Positions 17,760-27,500 of a DNA stretch of 64,000 nucleotides are shown here, piece after piece (within the stretch, counting starts at the first letter, position 1; each line of letters starts with the position of its first letter). The DNA is from Nostoc sp. CHAB 5834 (GTDB lineage: Bacteria > Cyanobacteriota > Cyanobacteriia > Cyanobacteriales > Nostocaceae): assembly GCA_020829485.1 (NCBI GenBank), contig JAIVFU010000027.1, positions 1 through 64,000 of the forward strand. Reading direction: 5' to 3'. A program made the translations under genes and the position numbers. The notes under the pieces are model-generated. The model made no database searches. It saw only the letters and a program-made list of their open reading frames with translations, and was not told the DNA's origin.

Positions 17760-18437
17760 TTACAGCACAAATAACCCGAACCTCCGGGCAAGCTTACAGA
17801 TTTTGGTGAATTTAAACCTTTCCCCTTTCCATTTTCCCATCAACCCAACGGTATTAGGTGTTAATTTCCCTTGGCGATTATATCTAGAATGACTGCAATT
17901 AATGTGTCTGGCTGGGTCTATTGGCTTGGCAACGTGCTGCTGAAATCCTGCGGCTAGAGCTTGTTGGCGATTAAGTTCTCCAGCATAAGCCGAGAGGGCT
18001 AAAGCCAAAATTTGCCCACCTTGTTCGGGTGGCATAGCTCGAATTTGTCGAATCAGCATATAGCCATCCATCTCTGGCATTCCAATGTCACTCAACAAAA
18101 TATCTGGTGGTGATTGCTCTACCGCTTTCAGTGCTTCTATTGCCGATGTCATAATACAAACCTCTGCTCCTGCCTGCTCAAGGACAAAGCCCAAAAAATC
18201 ACGGATATCTTCATCATCATCAACGATAGAACTCTTGCATAAATATTTTGTGGTATGATTAGGGGTTATTCTAATTTCAGCTTTTGGTAAGAATTTATAA
18301 ATTGTTTTGAGCAAGTATTATCAGGCGATTCTTCGAGAACATCGTAGGCATCGCTAACTAAAAAAATGGCAGCAAACGTTGTTTCAGTTATTGATTAATT
18401 ACTGAAATTATTTGATAAGTTTGATTTTTTAATCGAT

Positions 18438-18770
18438 TTATATGGCTAATTCGTGATTATAAATTCCCGCAATTAAATTAGACCTTAAGCCAAAACGTCG
18501 GTGACGGTTTCGATATCTATCAGACAAAATTTTAAATATCTTTAGACGACGATTTACATGTTCAACAGTAATTCTTAATCGATTGAGTTCTCGATTATAT
18601 TTTTTCTGTTCTTTCGTCAACTTTTTCCCTTTTGGTTTTTTAATCGGTGTTTCACTCAATTGATGAATTTTATTAATTCCTTGATAGCCTTTATCCGCTA
18701 TTACTTTGAGTAATTCTCCAAATTTTATCCCGCTATTTTTAAATAGCCTAAAATCATGAATTCTCCCCAC
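18438..18770 (-). CDS. IS5-like transposase, second reading frame
   Basis: 110 residues: GRIHDFRLFKNSG, VIADKGYQGI and the C-terminal NRELNRLRITVEHVNRRLK carry the second Asp and the catalytic Glu of the DDE triad. It lacks an independent ribosome site and is offset by one frame from the upstream half, so a frameshift (programmed or mutational) would be needed for a full enzyme. Confidence 0.8.
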   Translation of the reverse strand: MGRIHDFRLFKNSGIKFGELLKVIADKGYQGINKIHQLSETPIKKPKGKKLTKEQKKYNRELNRLRITVEHVNRRLKIFKILSDRYRNRHRRFGLRSNLIAGIYNHELAI

Positions 18771-18803
18771 TCCATGAGCTAAACAGATGATTTGACTACT
18801 CTT

Positions 18804-19262
18804 TTAATGGATAATTACTTGCGTTTTTAACGTATGTTCTCCTTGTTTACCGCTAAAAAATCTTTTTTGCCCAATATGAGGTTTTTCAATTGGACTTTCC
18901 ATCACATCCATTACAACCAAATCTTCTTGGGATGACATTTTCCATAATTCTTTTTTTCCAGGTAAACTGAATTTTCTTGAACTAATTAGAATATTTTCAA
19001 TTTGATGAACTGTTCGGCAGACCGCAGATTCCGAAAGCCCCCAATCTAATCCTATATGATAATAAGTACGGTACTCTCGCCAATATTGAATAACCATTAA
19101 AACTTGGTCTTCAATAATTAGTTTAGGAGGACGACCTGGTTTATTTTTATTTTGCTCATGAGCTTTAACTAAACTAACCATTAACTGAAAGGTTTGACGA
19201 CTTATTCCGGTGAGTCGTTTAAATTTTCTTGAGGTAAGCTGTTTAGCTCTCCAAAATTTCAC
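18804..19262 (-). CDS. IS5-like transposase, first reading frame
   Basis: 152 residues: an N-terminal helix-turn-helix region (FKRLTGISRQTFQLMVSLV; HIGLDWGLSESAVCRTVHQI) and then VVMDVMESPIEKP with the first catalytic Asp. It stops at ...KTQVIIH, near a run of T on the template strand at the junction with the second frame. Confidence 0.8.
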   Translation of the reverse strand: MKFWRAKQLTSRKFKRLTGISRQTFQLMVSLVKAHEQNKNKPGRPPKLIIEDQVLMVIQYWREYRTYYHIGLDWGLSESAVCRTVHQIENILISSRKFSLPGKKELWKMSSQEDLVVMDVMESPIEKPHIGQKRFFSGKQGEHTLKTQVIIH

Positions 19263-19336
19263 TGCTTGTTATTGTCCTAATCGTAAATTCTCAAACTCTT
19301 AATCATATCACAAAAGACTTTTGCAAGAGTTCTGAT

Positions 19337-19670
19337 TAGTAACCGTATTCCTGTCAGAGGTGAGGTTACTCCCGAATAATTTGCTTAGAGCAAGTTGTCT
19401 TAAGCTGATGCGCGTCTAAACTATATAAACACGATGTCGTTAACTGTTGACTGTTGACGGGTTTTCAGTCATTAGTCATCAGTCATCAGTCAACAATCAT
19501 CAGGTAAATGTACAATATTATTTGCATAACAGCTTACTAAGGTTTTGTGCAGTATCACAAAGAATTAGTATGAAGTCGCCATACACTATAGCTCTACTTA
19601 ATCATTCGTGAACAACAAAATTCCCGACTTATTGGAAAAATCGGGAATCTAAGGTTTCAATTTTCACAAA
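19337..19670. other. Intergenic region with short direct repeats
   Basis: Holds the 5' scrap of the receiver gene (to 19388), short direct repeats of the TTGACTGTTGAC and GTCATCAGTCATCAGTCA type near 19440-19490, and the terminator at 19620-19648. No other gene seen. Confidence 0.5.
19620..19648 (-). terminator. Terminator of the sigF-lipoprotein run
   Basis: ATTCCCGA and TCGGGAAT pair; on the minus strand they are followed by TTTTGTTGTT. It lies 22 bases after the stop of the 83-aa gene. Confidence 0.75.
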
Positions 19671-19922
19671 TCAAATATGATTCATATAACGATTTTGATA
19701 GTAAGCCAAAATTTGGTTAACTCGTTGCCGACTTTCTGAACCAGAACTTCCTGTCCATGAGATACACAAGCCACCAATTTGACTTTGATTGTAATCAAAC
19801 TCTTGGGATGACTGGGGAATTAACTCCACTTCTACCCCTTCGACTTGATCTAAATGAGCTGCTATCTCTCTATAGACAGCTAAAGGCAAACCAGCGAATT
19901 CAATTTTTTCCTTAGTTTCCAT
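19671..19922 (-). CDS. Small conserved protein downstream of sigF
   Basis: 83 residues: IEFAGLPLAVYREIAAHLDQV, a central acidic VEVELIPQ and a C-terminal RQRVNQILAYYQNRY. I do not recognise a named domain; the pattern is typical of small cyanobacterial conserved proteins. It starts 2 bp after the lipoprotein stop, so the two genes are very likely co-translated. A terminator follows. Confidence 0.65.
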   Translation of the reverse strand: METKEKIEFAGLPLAVYREIAAHLDQVEGVEVELIPQSSQEFDYNQSQIGGLCISWTGSSGSESRQRVNQILAYYQNRYMNHI

Positions 19923-19924
19923 CT

Positions 19925-20776
19925 TTATGAAGCTCCAACATTAAAAGGATCTGACGGAGGCGTTGTCACTGAAACAGGATTGCCACTAGCAGATGCAGCT
20001 GACGGCGTTGAATTGACAGCCCCTTCCCCTACCATTTTGGCAACTTCAATACCATATTGTTCCAGAATCACGATGGGGTTGTAGCCCTGATTCATTTCAA
20101 TCCGTTTAACCAGTACGCCATTTGCTAATCGCTGTCCCGCCTGCACATAGCGACTCGTCGGCTCATCCGGTACTTTGATAATTGCCTGTGGTTCCTTACT
20201 AATTAGAACTACACCAGTCACAACAACTGCCTTTGCTAACTCAGGTTGTGCTGGCGGTGGCAATACAGATACTAAAGCGGGGTTGGGGACAACTTGAGGT
20301 AAAACCTTAGGCAAGACTGAAGTCAAAGTAGGATTAACTTTTTTTGGTACAGAAGCAATGTTATTTTTTTTCTGATTTAAAGCTATGCTGCGTGTTGGAA
20401 GTTTTCGGACTGCTATCGATGGAGTAGGTAGCTTAGGCACCACGGGAACAGGTCTTCCAGATGTTTTAGGCATTCCGGGAACGGTTTGCCCGAAAAGTTG
20501 TGCAAACGGGTCACTTCGATCTTTTGATAGCTGAACTAACTGTACCCGCTCTGTAGCATTAGTGGATTGAATCAAATTAGCAGATGCAGGAGTAACTTGT
20601 GAAACCTGTTTGGCAGGTATCACTGGATTCTTAAAGGATTGATTTGTTGGTAGCGACTTTGCTGCTATTTTAGGAATCGGCGCAGGATTGATCGCTTGTG
20701 GTGTATCTTCAGAAGCACATCCAGCGAGCGCCAAAGTTAAAATAGCTGCAATTGTAATTTTTAAATTTCTGCCCAT
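19925..20776 (-). CDS. Lipoprotein of unknown function
   Basis: 283 residues. The signal sequence ends in LALAGC (lipobox, Cys ~19), so it is likely anchored to a membrane facing the periplasm. The middle is a Pro/Lys/Val-rich, low-complexity linker (~90-175). A compact C-terminal domain (VVVTGVVLISKEPQAIIKVP, YVQAGQRLANGVLVKRIE) resembles the small beta-domain of pilus/secretion assembly proteins of the PilP type; this is a weak resemblance. It lies 166 bp after sigF and 2 bp before the next gene. Confidence 0.65.
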   Translation of the reverse strand: MGRNLKITIAAILTLALAGCASEDTPQAINPAPIPKIAAKSLPTNQSFKNPVIPAKQVSQVTPASANLIQSTNATERVQLVQLSKDRSDPFAQLFGQTVPGMPKTSGRPVPVVPKLPTPSIAVRKLPTRSIALNQKKNNIASVPKKVNPTLTSVLPKVLPQVVPNPALVSVLPPPAQPELAKAVVVTGVVLISKEPQAIIKVPDEPTSRYVQAGQRLANGVLVKRIEMNQGYNPIVILEQYGIEVAKMVGEGAVNSTPSAASASGNPVSVTTPPSDPFNVGAS

Positions 20777-20942
20777 GAGCTGTTCTCAAAAGCCATTGGA
20801 AAATTGGAAAGTGGAAATCAACATGCCTAAAATTTGTATCAAAGGCAAAGTATGTTCTCTTTATAACCTAACTTTTTAAATTTTAAGGGTTATTTCTAGC
20901 ACTGCTTACTCAGGATAACTGCGGCTTGGTGTTTATTTGCAG

Positions 20943-21719
20943 TCAATCTTCTGCCACACCCATAAGCTCTTTCATCAAATCCAGACCTTTCTTAACTCTA
21001 CGGGAAACTGTTACTACACTAATTCCTAGATGTTCTGCAACTTGTTTTTGTGTCAAATCTTGTAAAAACACACATTCCAATACATCGCGGGTACGCTGTT
21101 CTAGCTGAACCAATGCTTGTTGCAAGCGAAGTTGGTCTTCTTGTGCTAGTTGAAAGCTGCGATAGTGAGGATCTGGAACCAATTCTCCCAAACAGGTAGA
21201 GCCTTCTTCTCCATCTTGGATTGGCACATCGAGACTCAAGGGAGCGCGGTTTACCCATGCTAATTTAATTTCTTGCCATTCGTTTGGAGAAATTTCCAGT
21301 GCTGTTGCTAATTCCGAGTCTGTTGGTTGACGATTATGCTTTTCACGCCAAGAACGTGACACTCCTATTGCTTGCTGTTGCAGTGCTAACCACTTCCGAG
21401 GAATTCGCACGGTGACACCTTTATCTCGGAGATAGTGTTGAATTTCACCCCGAATATAGGGAAGAGCATAGGAACTAAAAGCATGTCCCTTAGAAAGTTC
21501 AAATTTTTCAATTGCCCTTATTAAACCCAAACATCCAACCTGGAGCAAATCATCGTAGGTTTCATGACATTGATTCGTCCAGTAGTGAGCTTCTTTTCTC
21601 ACAAGTCCAAAATTGAGTTGTACCAGCTTATTGCGAACATTTTCTGACCGACATTGCTGATATTCTCGCAACAACTGCCAAATTTCATGTTTTAGTTCAT
21701 TGGTGGTTGTGGTAGGCAT
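20943..21719 (-). CDS. sigF: RNA polymerase sigma factor SigF (group 3)
   Basis: 258 residues. Region 2 reads NFGLVRKEAHYW...YDDLLQVGCLGLIRAIEKFELSKG, region 3 IRGEIQHYLRDKGVTVRIPRKW, region 4 RTRDVLECVFLQDLTQ with helix-turn-helix VAEHLGISVVTVSRRVKKG. This is the SigB/SigF-type group 3 sigma of cyanobacteria, tied in studied strains to pili, motility and stress. It lies next to psbO, an order I recall from Anabaena 7120 as well. A lipoprotein and a small gene follow, possibly part of its regulon. Confidence 0.93.
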   Translation of the reverse strand: MPTTTTNELKHEIWQLLREYQQCRSENVRNKLVQLNFGLVRKEAHYWTNQCHETYDDLLQVGCLGLIRAIEKFELSKGHAFSSYALPYIRGEIQHYLRDKGVTVRIPRKWLALQQQAIGVSRSWREKHNRQPTDSELATALEISPNEWQEIKLAWVNRAPLSLDVPIQDGEEGSTCLGELVPDPHYRSFQLAQEDQLRLQQALVQLEQRTRDVLECVFLQDLTQKQVAEHLGISVVTVSRRVKKGLDLMKELMGVAED

Positions 21720-22282
21720 AGACCTTTGTTTATTAAGTAAATCAACAATTAATTCCTCACTTTTAAACTCAGCTGCGATGGCGTACCCGCCCTTTATGGT
21801 GGCGATCGCACGATATCAAAGACAATATTGTGCTATGTGCCTTAGGAAATTATCTGGTAGATAACAACGTTTTTCTAGAGAAAATTCCATAGACTTGCTT
21901 GACAATTGAGCAAAGTTTAAAGAAGCGAAATTGTATTTAGTTTGTTATTGATCTTTGGTATGCTCTGTAGCTTTTTTTAGAACTACATAGAAATAAAATA
22001 TAAAATTAGTTACTAAATATCAAACCGAGATTGTACTTAACTTTAATTAATTAATGGTGAACCTAATTTCTATAAACAAAACAACCGTAGTCGGAATTTT
22101 GTTGGATAAGCAAAAGTTTGATTTACAGTAAAATTACGTGCCTATTCAACCAAAATTCATCAAATAATTAAAAACTACTAATAACTTTTATAAATAAGTG
22201 CGTAAATTTACGCAAAAAAATACAACAAAAGGACTCTCGCCCTTTGTTGCATTTAATTTTTCCCCCTCTTTGTAAAAAACTT

Positions 22283-22366
22283 GGCGTTGCAAAGAAAGCG
22301 AGATGATTGAACAACTTCCAAAATTCCCCCTGCTTGCCCCAATTCATCCCACTGTTATGCAACGCC
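22283..22366. mobile_element. Short MITE of the GGCGTTGC family, 84 bp
   Basis: Starts GGCGTTGCA and ends TGCAACGCC. Flanks AAAAACTT (22275-22282) and AAAAACCT (22367-22374) look like an 8-bp target duplication with one change. The inside differs from the longer copies. Confidence 0.7.
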
Positions 22367-22395
22367 AAAAACCTATCTACCTGCCTAAAAAAAGT

Positions 22396-22526
22396 AGGGC
22401 TGTTTCATTCTTTAAAAGCCTCTTGAAAAGCTGGGGACAAGGGAAGGAAGAATTTTTCTCTTGTCTCCCCTTGAACCTTTGTCTCTTTTCGTCGCTGTGA
22501 TGCTTTTATAGGAATGAAACAGCCCT
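22396..22526. mobile_element. 131-bp inverted-repeat element
   Basis: AGGGCTGTTTCATTC at 22396-22410 pairs exactly with 22512-22526, and the pairing continues imperfectly inward (TTTAAAAGC/GCTTTTATA). No coding capacity. It lies just after the psbO stop and could act as a transcript end. Confidence 0.7.
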
Positions 22527-22621
22527 GAAAATGGGGGCAAAGAAGTTAACTTTTGTTATGAAACCTGATGCTTACAGAATTGTAGTTCTCAATGCCAGTC
22601 AGTTACCTAACTCCAGAGAGT

Positions 22622-23455
22622 TTAGGCACGAGCTGGTTCAACCCGTGCAAAAAACAGTCCGCGAATCTTAACTTCTTTAGGTTCGCCAGCACCTAAATCT
22701 GTATCAGATGGCTGTTCGCTCTCGAAAGTACCAGCAATTTCACCACTAGAGCTATCGACTTTAGCGATTTGCAAAGAAATCTTACCATTAAGATTTTCAG
22801 CACGCTTGACGTTAGTGCGGGTAAGTTCTTCATCATCTGCTTGGGCGGGGAGAGCCACGGCATTATCGTAGCCACTAACGACACCACGACCCTTTGGATC
22901 TAGGAAAGCAGCACCACGGTAGGAAGGAACTTTGAAGGTGCCTTCAAAGTCCGTGGAGGTGTTAATACTGCTCAAACTAGGTTGGGTTTGAGCAACCAAG
23001 TCTTTGATGGTGAAGAGGAAAGGTACTCGCTCACCACCAGGAAGTTGCACAGTAATGGCTTGGAAGTCAAGACCATCAGTTTCCACAAAGGTCAGGCTAT
23101 TATCTGGGTTGATTTTTAGGTTGCCTTGCACCTGGTCAATGGTGGAAGTGTATCTGGTCAACAATTTGCCAGCAACAAATTCTGCTTGTTGGCGTTTATT
23201 AGCAGGTTCTTCTTTGATGAAGAAGCTAGTTGGTTCTAAGCAAAGTTCTTTGATGGCATAAGACTGGCTAGAATCAATGGGAATAGAGCCACGGCTTGTT
23301 TCTGCTAGTTGGGGGCATTTATTCGCCAAACCAGTGCCGCGAATTTGATCGTAAGTGAGTACATCTCTACTACTAGTAGCAGGAGCATCACTACAAGCAG
23401 TTATTAGCCCCAGGCACAAAGCCAAAAATGCAACAATTAAAGCGCGATACCTCAT
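22622..23455 (-). CDS. psbO: Photosystem II manganese-stabilising protein PsbO
   Basis: 277 residues from ATG 23455; GAGG lies 8 bases upstream, and the longer frame to 23473 would need a TTG. The start MRYRALIVAFLALCLGL with a Cys at the end of the signal sequence (LITACSD) suggests a lipoprotein-like or Sec signal into the thylakoid lumen. Family landmarks: LTYDQIRGTGLANKCP, CLEPTSFFIKEE, GLDFQAITVQLPGGERVPFLFT and DPKGRGVVSGYDNAVALPA. It shields and stabilises the Mn4Ca cluster of photosystem II. Confidence 0.97.
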   Translation of the reverse strand: MRYRALIVAFLALCLGLITACSDAPATSSRDVLTYDQIRGTGLANKCPQLAETSRGSIPIDSSQSYAIKELCLEPTSFFIKEEPANKRQQAEFVAGKLLTRYTSTIDQVQGNLKINPDNSLTFVETDGLDFQAITVQLPGGERVPFLFTIKDLVAQTQPSLSSINTSTDFEGTFKVPSYRGAAFLDPKGRGVVSGYDNAVALPAQADDEELTRTNVKRAENLNGKISLQIAKVDSSSGEIAGTFESEQPSDTDLGAGEPKEVKIRGLFFARVEPARA

Positions 23456-23473
23456 GGTCAACCTCAATCTCAA

Positions 23474-24071
23474 AAATTAATATCTAAGTTGTAAAACTGC
23501 ATCGAAGCTTTGATCTTTGACGAGAAGCCATCCTTTATCGGACACTGCATTGCTCTTTCTTAGAGTTGAAACAAGTGTCCGGGCGTACAGGTTGGCAATC
23601 GCCACTCAAACTTTTCTCTGCTAAACGTACTTAAACGTGTCGCTGCTTCGCACTTTGCTCTTGCATATAGCAAAAGCAGCGTCGCCCAAGTCTTTTTGTA
23701 TCATGTATGTGACACTACTACATACAGCCCATTGTTTCATGGGTAAATCAGCCAGATCATACGATTTTTTTTAACTCAAAATCAAAGTACTCAAAATTCA
23801 AGAAAGTCTCATCCCGATCGCATCTAGCTGCCGTGGAGGCTATGGTAAAGGTTACTACGCTCTTTTACGAGCGATCGCAATTGCCTTTGATAAAGATACA
23901 AATCTAGTTATATTCACCCCTTACAAAGAGGCAGGGGAGCAGGGGGCAGGGGGAAAGGGAGATTCTAGAAGCTTACAGAAGCTTCATTTTTTAGAAGAAC
24001 TATGGCAAACTAGGGAAAATTAAAAATCTCCGGTAAATTTGAGTTGACCTCATTTATACGGAAAGGATGGC
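23474..24071. other. Intergenic region upstream of psbO
   Basis: About 600 bp with no gene. It must contain the psbO promoter (minus) and that of the 115-aa gene (plus). An imperfect inverted repeat CGCTGCTT/AAGCAGCG lies at about 23642-23682, and a G-rich AGGGGGCAGGGGG stretch at about 23933. Confidence 0.45.
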
Positions 24072-24419
24072 ATGAACGATAACAAAAATCTTGAATCAGG
24101 AGAGTTGTCCTGTAAACTGCAAGCGATCGCAACTGTGGTGTATGATGCAGTTCAAGGTTGTCAAGGCGATAGTGTAGCTCTTTTGGCAATGCTTAGGCAA
24201 TTGGAGCATTTACACCGAGAGATCCGGGATGGGGTTTTTCAAGAGAGTTTGCCTGTTAACCGTCGGCAACTCTACTCACTGCTAAAAGATATTGAGTCTG
24301 AGGGGGGCTGGCCTTATATTGAGCGCATGAGATTACAAGCCTTTTTAACGAATTTGCCAGAAGAGGCTCCCGCAGAAAATAATCATGAAGTTTTGGAGAG
24401 CGATCGCTCATGCGGCTGA
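24072..24419 (+). CDS. Small conserved cyanobacterial protein
   Basis: 115 residues, helical and acidic: SCKLQAIATVVYDAVQGCQGDSVALLAMLRQLEHLHREIRDGVF, then LYSLLKDIESEGGWPYIERMRL. I recognise it only as a conserved hypothetical of filamentous cyanobacteria. AAGGATG precedes the ATG closely. An imperfect long hairpin (24464-24505) follows and may end both this transcript and the convergent WD40 gene. Confidence 0.65.
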   Translation: MNDNKNLESGELSCKLQAIATVVYDAVQGCQGDSVALLAMLRQLEHLHREIRDGVFQESLPVNRRQLYSLLKDIESEGGWPYIERMRLQAFLTNLPEEAPAENNHEVLESDRSCG

Positions 24420-24463
24420 TGATCTTAAAATAAATTTCTAGCTCTGAATTAACAACTTGGATC

Positions 24464-24505
24464 GCCTCATCAACCGCTAAACCAAGAGCGGTTGCCTATT
24501 GAGGC
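24464..24505. terminator. Long imperfect hairpin between convergent genes
   Basis: GCCTCA...CAACCGCT and AGCGGTTG...TGAGGC pair around AAACCAAG. It sits between the ends of two convergent genes, which fits a bidirectional terminator. Confidence 0.55.
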
Positions 24506-24513
24506 TTCAAGAT

Positions 24514-24534
24514 AATTCGTAATTCGTAATTCGT
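24514..24534. repeat. Three tandem AATTCGT heptamers
   Basis: AATTCGT occurs three times in direct tandem, of the short tandem repeat type frequent in heterocystous cyanobacteria. It ends 3 bp before the stop of the WD40 gene. Confidence 0.8.
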
Positions 24535-24536
24535 AA

Positions 24537-27500
24537 TTAAAAAGGGTTTGTATTGGTTATGCCATCACAAATAAGGCGATCGCGCTTTTCAAGATTGCGG
24601 TTGTGTTTGAGGTAATCGCCCACCCAGTCGCAACCACGAACAAGCAGATCGTCAAGATGTAAATTCCACAAGATTATCGTGTTGTCATCACTGGCTGATG
24701 CTAGTGTTTGACCATCTGGGCTAAAACTGATACTTAATACCGGAGCGCGATGCCCATTGAGACTTTTAATTAATTTGCCTTCACGGCTCCAGAGTTTCAC
24801 TGTACTGTCCCAACTGGCGGCGGCGAGTAATTCCCCATTGGGGCTGAAAGTTACGGCATTGATGCTATCGCTGTACCCCTTTAATAAGGTTTTTAACAAC
24901 GTCCCATCCCGTCGCCATAATTTTACGGTGTTATCCCAGCTGGCAGAAGCCAGTAACTCGTCAGTGGGACTAAAGCTAACACCCATCACCCAACTGTCAT
25001 GGGGCGAAAAGGTTTTGAGCAAAGTAGCATCCCAACTCCACAGTTTCACAGTTTGGTCATCACTGGCGGAAGCTAAAATCTGACTATCAGGACTAAAATT
25101 TACACTATTTACCCAACCCTGATGCCCCACTAAGGTTTTGAGCAACTTGCCCTGACGGTTCCAAAGTTTCACTGTTTTATCTTTGCTAGCTGATGCCAAA
25201 AATTGACCATCGGGGCTGAAACTCACGCTCATCACACTATCAGTATGCCCGTGGAGAGTCATGATTAAAGTACCGTCAAGCCGCCAAAGTTTCACAGTTT
25301 TGTCATAACTCCCTGAGGCCAGCATTTCACCCTTGGGGTCAAAACTGACACTAGGAATTTGATCTGTGTGCCCCACGAAAGTTTTGTAAAGTCGGGTTTT
25401 CACCTCACCTCTACTGGTGTATCGTTGCCAAAGTTTGACAGTGCGATCGCTACTACCAGAAGCTAGCATCTGACCGTCAGGACTCCAAGCAACGCTCAAA
25501 ACTCGCTTCCGATGCCCTTGAAGAATAGACGGTTTTGGCGCATCTAAACTCCATAGTTTTACGCTTTTGTCATAACTTCCTGAAGCTAGAAATTTGTTAT
25601 TTGGACTGAAAGCGATGCTGACAATAGCATCACTGTGTCCTTTGAAGGTTTTGAGTAAGGTACCAGTAATACTCCAGAGGTTTATGGTGTTGTCTTCACC
25701 TGCGGAAGCTAACTTTTTACTATCGGAACTAAAGCTCAAACTCCACACTCTCCTGGTATGGTGGCGTAAAGTTTTGTAAAGACGAAAGTCAAAACCGTTT
25801 TTAGTGCTGTTAATTTCCCGCCGCCAAAGCTTCACTGTTTTATCTCGCCCTGTTGACGCTAACAGTTTCCCGTTGGGGCTGAAAACAGCCATCATCACAT
25901 TCTGCTGATGTCCCTGCAAAGTTGTAACGAGGCTACCGTTCCGTCGCCAGATTTTTACAGTTTTGTCGTCGCTGGCCGAGGCGATGAATTGACCATCAGG
26001 ACTGAAGTTTACCCAGTTAACCCAGCCTTGATGTCCTTTCAGTATTTTTACTAAACTACCATCTTTGCGCCAGATTTTTACGGTTGTATCCTGACTGCCC
26101 GTAGCTAACAACTCGCCATCAGGACTGAAACTAACACTATCAACAGAATCACCGTATCCTTTGAGGGTTTTATATGGCTTGCGGTCAAATTCACCTGTAA
26201 CCCGGTTTTTGCGCCAGATTTGCACTGTTTTGTCGAGGCTGGCGGAGGCGATAAATTGACCATCAGTGCTAAAAGTTACACAAGTTACGGCATTAGTGTG
26301 ACCTTTGAGGGTTTGGAGTAAAATACCGTCAGAACGCCAAATTTTCACCGTCTTATCTCGGCTAGCTGATGCTAGCAACTGACCATCTGGGCTGAAAGCT
26401 ACTCCCCAGACAATATCAGCGTGCCCTTCTAAGCGGTTAGCCTCTGTTACCCCATAAACTGCCTGTTCGAGGGCTGTCACCACCCGCATTCGGGTATCTG
26501 GTTGCACTCCATCAGCCTGTTTAAGTTCTCTCCAAGCCCGCAAACTTTCTAATAGGGCATCAAATTCTTTATTAGAGGCAAATAAAGCTTCACTAGCAGC
26601 AGCGATCGCACTAATGTTCAAGTTGCTTTCACTGCGTTCAGCTCGTAGAGTTTGGCCGATTGCTGCTCTTTTTTGCAAGTCGGCTTGCCACCATAATGCT
26701 CCTATTGTTCCCCCCATGATTGCCAGCACTGCGCCTGCTATTCGTGCTTCCCGCAGTCGCCGTTGCAATATCAAATTTAGTTGCTTTTGACTAAGTTGTT
26801 GGGCGACTTCAGCTTGAGTTTTTTCAAGTTTGATTTTTTCTAATTCCGCGAGCATACCATAATTGTTTTTTTGGCGAATTGGTTCAACTAAATAATCGTG
26901 AACTAGCTGGTAGCGATCGCCTAACTCTTCTCTAACTCGCAACACCAAACCTGAACCCACCAATATTTCTAAAATCAGTTCCCCAACTGTGTCAAAGCTT
27001 GATATTGTATCTAGATCATGATTATTAACTAATGCAACGGCTAAATCAGCTTTAGTTTTTAACGGTCGCGTGCCCTTTTCATCTGTTAACTCAAATAATA
27101 GTTTCCAAGTTAACTCTTCATTCTCCTGACCACAATCTTTAATAACCTCCCCAAGCCAGCGTTCCACCAATTTTGTCGAACCGCCGCAAAGCTTATATTG
27201 TGCGAGTGTGGTAATGTTTTCTATTTGTAGTTGAGCGCCAACTATTTGTAATTCAATTGGATGTACTTCGTCTAGTTCTCCTGTTAAATCCTGGACTAAT
27301 CGGTTAATTAATTCATCACTCAGTTCAGAATGGGAACGCTGAGTAAGACTATGAATTATGGCTTTAGCATCCTGGCTAGAGAATTTTCCTAGATAGTAGC
27401 GAATATCCTTATCGAGAATATTTTTATTAATTACGCCTAAATCATATAGACCAATACTATTTTTTTGGCTCAACCGTTCAAATTCTAGTAAATAATGTAA

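Larger units (their letters stand above)
18228..19333 (-). mobile_element. IS5-like insertion sequence, 1106 bp
   Basis: Inverted ends AGAACTCTTGCA (left, 18228) and TGCAAGAGTTCT (right, ending 19333), with similarity extending about 30 bp inward. A 3-bp direct repeat GAT (18225-18227, 19334-19336) flanks it, and removing the IS plus one GAT restores the receiver reading frame. It encodes a two-frame DDE transposase. Confidence 0.85.
17760..19388 (-). pseudogene. Response-regulator receiver remnant split by an IS element
   Basis: The 5' part lies right of the IS (minus strand, 19388-19337: GVTSPLTGIRLLI) and continues left of it as VDDDEDIRDFLGF..., restoring LTGIRLLIVDDDEDI. The receiver has the acidic pair, the phospho-Asp in ILLSDIGMPEMDGY, and the Lys in HVAKPIDP. 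No start exists upstream (a stop precedes SGVTSP), and a frameshift after KPIDPA diverts the end from an expected LIAVILDII. It looks like the C-terminal receiver of a hybrid histidine kinase. The IS end supplies an accidental start at 18314. Confidence 0.75.
21720..22621. other. Long intergenic region with two MITE-like elements
   Basis: About 900 bp between sigF and psbO with no supportable gene. It contains the elements at 22283-22366 and 22396-22526. The remaining AT-rich part next to 21720 should hold the sigF promoter. Confidence 0.6.

Noticed and set aside
24500..24540. Possible CRISPR-like array from repeated AATTCGT
   Set aside because: Repeats are only 7 bp with no spacers; a simple tandem repeat.
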